Source: Sciurus carolinensis
Taxonomy: Eukaryota > Chordata > Mammalia > Rodentia > Sciuridae
Length of the DNA: 64,000 nt
Assembly (NCBI RefSeq): GCF_902686445.1
Contig: NC_062219.1
Location: 104,781,160 to 104,845,159, forward strand
Reading direction: 5' to 3'
The notes under the pieces are model-generated. The model was given only the letters and a program-made list of their open reading frames with translations, was not told the DNA's origin and did not search any database. Shown here piece after piece: positions 57,821-64,000 of the stretch. The position numbers and the translations under genes are program-made. Position 1 is the first letter of the stretch; every line of letters starts with the position of its first letter.

Positions 57821-58513
57821 TGGAAAAGAGAAAAAAATTCTTTGATAAAAAGGAAATGCCATGTTTGGAAGAAGGGGGAAAAAGATGATGTTCTTGTATT
57901 TAATTTGCTCCAAATTCTAAAGTTCTATCTTTTTTTTATCTTTCTTTCTCCAGACCACTGGAATAGAAGCTTCTACTCAAAGAGTTTACAAACTCTTGTA
58001 TATCTCCTTATCAACAACCTGGGTGATATTGGACACTCATTGGATATTGATTAATGCATAGACTAAGAACAAGTTTTAGCTTTTAAAATATAGATTTATA
58101 TCTCCTCCTGGTTGACAGAAGAGGTATTCTAAAACTGACTTCACATCCCAATATCTAGAAATGTCATGCTGAATAGATGTCATAGTTAGGAATATGTGCC
58201 ACTTGAGAATGAAAATATCATTCTTCAATATTGAATAACAATCTTACAACAGTAAAAATGTTTATCATGATATAAATATATTATTTCTGGTATGGTATAG
58301 GCAATATTCAATAGTAACAAATATTTACCCAATCAGAATGGATACCAACAAGTATTTATCATCCCTCACCAGAAAGCACATCATTTATGCTAGCAAAGAT
58401 AAGGATACAAACAAAACAATCAGAAAAATCATTGCCAATTTAAAGAAATAAAAAGTCAAATTCAAAATCTTTGACTGCTATTTCCATATTTTTCTCTCCT
58501 TTAAGTTCTTCTA

Positions 58514-58710
58514 AATCAAGGATCAGCAAACTTTTTCCATACTAGGTCAAATAGTAAATATTTTAGACTTTGAAGGCATATGGTCTATGTTGCAACAGTG
58601 CTTTCTCTGCATTTGTAATCAAAGGAAACATGGTTCAATGATAGATGATACCACCTTCAAACAAAATATTCTTTTAAAAAACAGCCAACAGGCCACTGTT
58701 TGTTCAGAAT
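58514..58710 (+). mobile_element. hAT-type DNA transposon relic (family not named)
   Basis: 'atcagcaaactttttccat', 'aatagtaaatattttagact' and 'catatggtctatgttgcaac' match a very common non-autonomous hAT family of mammals. I do not assign its exact name. Confidence 0.65.
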
Positions 58711-59394
58711 CAGAATTATCTGTCGATGATTAAACTTAAGAAAATTAGCAAACCTTTAAACTCCAACACATGCCTAGCCAAAATGGTATTTTTGTCAGTG
58801 TGGCTAGCCAAACAGAATTCTGCCAAAATGTATTGCAACACAGATGCTGGATTAGAGTGACAAGTTTGACTGGGAAGTTTAAGTGCTGTGTTCTTTTGGA
58901 TCCTTCTTTCCAAATAAGTTTAATCCCACTGCTTGCATTACTAGTAATAAGAGGACATTCTAGCAACATGTTAATAGAATGGGTAAAAGACAAGCAAGAC
59001 ACTGGTGGACTTCTAAATCAAACTTACAAGTCTACTTAATAACAGTTGTGATTTGTTTTACAATAACCATTCCATTTGCAAAATTGAATGTGTGCTTTTA
59101 GAATCTCCACATAGCAAAATTCTGTGGTATCTTTAAAATATGTTTCAGTAAAGTACTACAGGAATTTTCATTACAGTTGGGAAGAAAGACAAGTTAATTA
59201 GATCCACTCATTTAAAAGTTCCATCCAATGCTGTAAGAGCAAGAAGAGATACAAAAGTCAGAAAAAAGAAATTAATGTATTATTATTTGCATATAAGATG
59301 ATTATCTATGAAGGGCCAACTTACACATAAAAGGTCATATTAAGAATTAGAATGAAAATATTCTAATTGTGTTCCCATATAACCAAAATTACAC

Positions 59395-59600
59395 TTTAGA
59401 AAAATTACATAGAGGGAAATGGGGGGGGTATGAAAAATGGTGAAATGAGACAGACATTACCCTATGCACATGTCTGATTACATGAATGTTATGAATCTAC
59501 ATCATGTACAACCACAGAAACGAAATGATATACCCCATTTGTGTACAGTGAATCAAAATGCAGTCTGAAAAAGACTTTTTAAAAATTAAAAAAAGAAAAA
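59395..59600 (+). mobile_element. L1 3' end, older family
   Basis: The segment 'gggggggtatgaaaaatgg', then 'cattaccctatgcacatg', 'attacatgaatg' and 'ccatttgtgtacagtg' aligns with the reversed L1-C tail (32785-32900), which has the same 'ttaccctatgtaaat…attacacaaatg…cccatttgtttacag' order. It is therefore the long form of this L1 lineage's 3' end; the 66-bp insertion at 4111 is a piece of the same end. Confidence 0.75.
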
Positions 59601-59619
59601 TAAGTAATATGCAATGAAT

Positions 59620-62015
59620 GTTGAAATTAAAAATGCTGAAACAAAATAAAAACTTAGAAATAAACCTAATAATGTATGTACAAGTCCCAAATGAAGGAGA
59701 CTGGACCGTAAGAAAAATCTGAATTGATGAAAAAGATGCATCATGCTTTGGTAAACAAAGACAATACTCTATGGATATTAATACTTCCTTAAATTAGCCT
59801 ATAAGCTTAGCTCAATTCTACTCAGAATTACACTCTTTATAATGAAGGGAATAAATTTAAATATTAATTTGAAATAAAAATCTGGGAAAAATTGTCAAGA
59901 ATTTTTATAAAAAATAATTAAGGAAGGTACCCACAAAATATAAAATTATATAATAAAACTACACTATATCTACTGTTATGGTAGTAGAATAAAAAATAAA
60001 ATTGAGCCTCAGAAATCTAAGAAACTGATCATCACATACCAATGAATTTTGCTATGGAAAAGCATATCAAATCATTAGGGTAAGTTCTTCTAATAAATGA
60101 GATTCACAAAACTAATCAACTACTTGGAGGAAATATTAGATCTCTATCTTAATGCAAATATTAAGAACTCCAAACTGACTAAGGAGTTAAATAAAAAAAA
60201 AACCAAATCATACAAGAATCAGGTAAAATGAAGGAACAATACATCACCATAACATCAATATATCTTAAGCACATATTTCTAAAAGAAGCCAGTTGAGATG
60301 ATTACATCGTGTATTATTCTACTTAGATCATTCTCAAAAAGAATACTGTGGAGATGGCAATGCCAGTGGCTACCAGGGGTTTGGAGATGAGGGAGGGTTA
60401 AAATACAGGATTATTTTAAGGAAATGAAATTATTGTGTCTGTTCCTGTAGTGGCAGATATATAATATGGCAGTACCTTCATATGCACAAATTTAAAGGGC
60501 TGGGAAGATTGCCAGAATAGAATGAAAGCATGAAAGACAAAAAATATCTGGTTATACTATGTATGTTTGATAAAACATCAATGCAGTTGTAAGGAAAAAG
60601 AGGTACTCACCTAAGTAACTTTTGAAATAACTGGGACCATAAAACCAAAGACCAATGGAGCTCTACATTAGGGGAAGTTGTTTTCCACTGGCTAAGGGTG
60701 ATAACTCTGAAACTACTACATACACATGTTGGGTTTGATTAAATAAGTAAATTGATGATGGGTTATAGGTGCCAGATTTCTCACTACAGAAGTGGGGATT
60801 TACAGGTATGCAAAGGACTGAGGCTCGAATGAATCATGTGGTTGTAGATTAGAACAGGTGACATCAGTAGAACCTCACATTTAGCTTAATACAGATACTG
60901 ACAGAGGGTTATAGATACATGAATCTATATGTATTGCACATAAAATTCCTTGCTGGGTCAACTGGAGAACGTACAATGATTCCCCAGTCACAACAAAGAA
61001 ACCCAGCCCTCGAGTCTTCGTTGCTGACACCAGCCTACCGTAAAAGGAGTCAGAATTCCTTGGAGACATGACTGATGGGAAAATTGAGGATGAAACATAA
61101 AAGATGAGCCTGGAATTCCTTGGAGTGTCAAAAAGTAAAACTGTGCTCAAAACACAAAACGATTGAAGAATGCCAATGACACAGAAGCCAACTGAGCCCT
61201 CAATGACCAAAACTGGAACGCCTGGAGCAACAAAATAAATAGCACTGTACTGAATTATAACCTAAGGCATAAAATAAGTACCCATGATTCTGCACAATTT
61301 AAATAATGTGTGAGTAAATAAATGTGGAAGAAGAGACAAATCTCCTAAAGATGATTCCAAATAATTTATGTAACTACCCCATCTCAGAAGGAAAACTTCC
61401 CACCACTTAAGTGTAATCTGTTCATGGAAACTTCCTTCTAAAGGAAAGGGAGAAGAGGAGTTACCTGAAGTGAGGAAGCTGATGAATATTTCCTTACCCC
61501 TTTCCCAGGTGCTCAAAGTCAATATTAAAAGTGACAAACCATATTGATATGGGTAACCTTGATATATGATGAGTAGCAATTTACCTCTGTTGTTCTTTCC
61601 CCAAAACCATACCTCAGTCTAATCATTAGGACATGAAGTTAGACAAATCCTGAGAGACATGTACAAAATATCTGAACAATGCACTTCGAAACTATTAAGA
61701 TTATTAAGAACAGGGAAATCTGAAATACTGTCACACCCAGAACTATGGAGACAAGACAAAAAATGTAATGAGGTATTCTGGATGGGATCCTGGAACAGAA
61801 AAAGGAATTAGGTAAATAATGGAACTCTGAATAATGTATGACCTTTAGTTAATAATATATCAATGTTGTTTCAATAATTGTGACAAAGTTTCCATACTAA
61901 TTAAGATGACAACAATAGGTGAAACAATAAGGTATCTGGGAAATCTCTGTACTATTTTTTCAACTTTTCCATAAAACACTTCTAAAATTAAAAGTATTAC
62001 TTAATGGATAAGTAT
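59620..62015 (+). mobile_element. Ancient L1M: ORF2 remnant and long 3' UTR
   Basis: 59620-60300 is A-rich and decayed in the manner of ORF2. 60340-62015 matches the old mammalian L1M 3' UTR in order: 'ggcaatgccagtggctacca', then 'gaagagacaaatctccta', 'accacttaagtgtaatctg', 'tggatgggatcctggaacag', 'gacctttagttaataatat' and 'gggaaatctctgtactattt'. No open frame of note survives. Confidence 0.7.
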
Positions 62016-62019
62016 TTAC

Positions 62020-62865
62020 TGATCTCTGAGTGGAAAAAGCCTTTGCCAGCAGAAAGCCTATGGATTGAATCTCCTGTTAACAGATTAACAGACATAGCCA
62101 CATGAAAATTAAGGACGCCTAACACAATGAAAAGGTAAATTAACTGAGAAAAAAATTGTCTGCTACATGTTTTAGCACATAAAATTTTGATAGCATTAAA
62201 ATCTAAAGAATGCTTTTAAACCAATAAGGTCAAATTTTAAGGATGACCTTATGAACTACTAGCTCTCAAAGAAATGCAGAAGTCCAATAAATATAGGAAA
62301 AATATTCAACATTACTCAATAAAGATATGTTCTGCTGATTGACTGAGATCAAAACATAGTTTGTGTCTAATCAGCATATCAGCAGTCACTAAAATCATGC
62401 CTTTGAATGATGGTAGCTAATAGGTGCATGGTACAGTTTCCTCCCAAAGGATATTAAAAAGTATAGCCTGCCATTGTTGCCTTTTATTGAGATTCTTGCT
62501 TTCTGCATATTTCAAAGAAATTTATAAAATGACCTGATTTCCACATATAATTTGTTCTCCTTATCACATTCACCCACTTCAGCCTTTGAGGTCTTTTTCT
62601 TCAGGAGCTCTGTACTTCAGTTCTTTCTCTAGAATTAATTAACTACACAAGCTTCAGCACACCTGTATACTTGTTTTCCTGTTTACGAAATGAAAATTTT
62701 GAACTTGATTATCTCTCATATTCCTTGGAGTTTTACATATTTACGACTCTTTAGTCTCAAAATGAATCAGGACTCTATATTTTGTTTTTAAGGTAACCTC
62801 ATTAAAAGAGGCATATTACTTCCCAGATATGCAGGAGCATTCTTGCCTTAGAAAAGTGTGATAGT
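62020..62865. other. Non-coding; possible L1 ORF2 scrap
   Basis: No gene. The A-rich part at 62080-62350 resembles decayed LINE coding sequence ('aaagaaatgcagaag…caataaatatagg'), but too weakly for a separate call. Confidence 0.35.
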
Positions 62866-62869
62866 CAAC

Positions 62870-63200
62870 TATTACTTGCTTACTACTGCATACTAAACCA
62901 GCACAAAAATAAATGGCTTAAACAATTATTTTCTCAGGTCTACAGCTGGCTGCAATGACTGTCTCGGCGTGCAGGATATGGGGAGGTTGCAAAAAATGTT
63001 GTGCCTTATTCAGTAGTCCAAGTCGAAGAATGAGATGCTTTACTGTTGAATTAATATAGAAATTTGAAAACTCCTAAAAGGGGAAGCAGAAAGTCAATGC
63101 TTCCAAAACCTCAGTTCAAAATTGGCAGGTTGTCACTTCTACCTACTCCCATCACCCAAATCCAGTGTCACAATGAAGCCCAACATGAATGAGGCAGAGA
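62870..63200 (-). mobile_element. Old LTR-type relic
   Basis: 'aaaataaatggcttaaacaa' and 'ttttctcaggtctacagctg' share the 'tggcttaaa…' layout of the minus-strand relics at 1410 and 13840. Family uncertain. Confidence 0.35.
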
Positions 63201-63749
63201 AACAGACCCTTTCCACTGAGTGGGGGATGGTAGAGGGGTAAGTACTTCTGTGAAAATATTCTTACCCACTATGGCAGAAAGAGGAGATCTCACAAAGAGG
63301 AAAACTTATGGATGTGATTTTCTAGATGGGGATAATTGACTATCATTCAATTTCGAAAAACATTTTGGAGGACCTTCTACGTAGCAGGCAATACGATCGA
63401 GTCTAGAGCTCTTTCCTCCATGCCAGGCCTGTTCTCTTCCTCCAAAAATTTGCCCTGCAATTCAGTGACCATTTCTTTCCCATAAGTCCCTGAACTACAA
63501 ATAATATGATACCCTGAAAAATTATAATTGTTTTATTAGGTAGATCTTTGTGTATATAATAAGATGTACATGAAGATGCACATAGAACTTACAAAGCACT
63601 CTAGGAATTAACAGAAGCAGGAATTTTTGATCTGCATGTTAAGGGAATTATGGCTACGCACATGTAACTTTAGCATTTTCTGCGGAAAGTTTTCATGGCC
63701 ATAAGATGACCAGTTAGTAAACCAGTATGTAAAAGGGGTGCCAAATTCA
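63201..63749. other. Non-coding, no feature recognised
   Basis: Unique DNA before the second ID element. Confidence 0.5.
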
Positions 63750-63758
63750 CAAGATTGC

Positions 63759-63863
63759 CTTTGTGTGTATGTGTGTGTGTGCACATGTGTGGTGCTGGGG
63801 ATGGAATCCAGGGCCTTGTGCATGCAAAGCAAGCATTCTACCAACTGAGCTATGTCCCCAATC
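63759..63863 (-). mobile_element. ID SINE, older, with (CA)n tail
   Basis: On the minus strand: 'gacatagctcagttggtag' (A box) and 'ggattccatcccca' (decayed B box), then a CA-rich tail, which is the GT run seen on the plus strand at 63762-63781. The 9-base word 'caagattgc' flanks it at 63750-63758 and 63864-63872. The tail and the altered B box show that it is older than the ID at 53017. Confidence 0.9.
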
Positions 63864-64000
63864 CAAGATTGCATATTTTAAAAAGAGTTCTCTTATCAAA
63901 TACTTCTGAGAACTAGTGAATGAAAGTAATCCATTCATATAAGATCTTTTGAGACTTTCCATATGATAATATATTATGGGGCAAAAACAGGGAGATGTAA
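63864..64000. other. Non-coding end of window
   Basis: No feature seen apart from the ID target duplication. Confidence 0.5.

Noticed and set aside
1..64000. CRISPR array, operon or prokaryotic system
   Set aside because: All repeat signals are mammalian transposons or microsatellites; no spaced short direct repeats with unique spacers and no bacterial-type gene runs.

Overview
The window is mammalian nuclear DNA that is non-coding for the host, and almost certainly from a squirrel-family rodent (Sciuridae). The evidence is an ID SINE (tRNA-Ala-like, 'GGGGCTGGGGA…GGTTCGATTCC') at 53017, a second ID at 63759, three dimeric SINEs joining a B1/7SL-like unit to an ID-like unit, and a young non-mouse L1 family. 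Much older shared mammalian repeats (MIR, L2, MER5A-like hAT, MLT1/MaLR-like LTRs, L1M) fill the rest. I found no convincing host exon, tRNA, rRNA or snRNA gene. The window could be intergenic or lie inside a large intron.

Layout. 1-20.3 kb is AT-rich unique DNA with old repeat relics, SINEs and microsatellites. 20.3-29.8 kb is a head-to-tail stack of L1 sequence on the + strand: an older L1-like 3' end, then a near-full-length L1 (L1-A, about 20534-26885) with a tandemly duplicated promoter and an intact ORF1 but a broken ORF2, then a 5'-truncated copy (L1-B, 26886-29830) that starts directly in L1-A's A-rich tail. 29.8-32.8 kb is a spacer with an LTR relic. 32.8-38.7 kb is an older, near-full-length L1 (L1-C) on the - strand, so L1-A/B and L1-C lie tail to tail. 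38.7-64 kb is again unique DNA with MIR/L2/MLT1/MER5A relics, a fresh ID insertion, two low-repeat stretches that could be conserved regulatory DNA (about 50.5-52.1 and 57.5-57.8 kb), and an ancient L1M 3' region (about 59.6-62.0 kb).

The only recognisable protein-coding genes are those of L1. ORF1 encodes the RNA-binding chaperone and ORF2 the endonuclease/reverse transcriptase; both would be translated from one bicistronic RNA driven by the 5' UTR. Only L1-A ORF1 is uninterrupted here, so no L1 in the window can move by itself. The most notable points are the 459-bp promoter monomers, each with a YY1-type site and a splice-donor-like site, the TTAGGG-like tract in the L1 3' UTRs, an 11-residue duplication in the ORF1 coiled coil, and a 66-bp micro-insertion with a perfect 15-bp target duplication.
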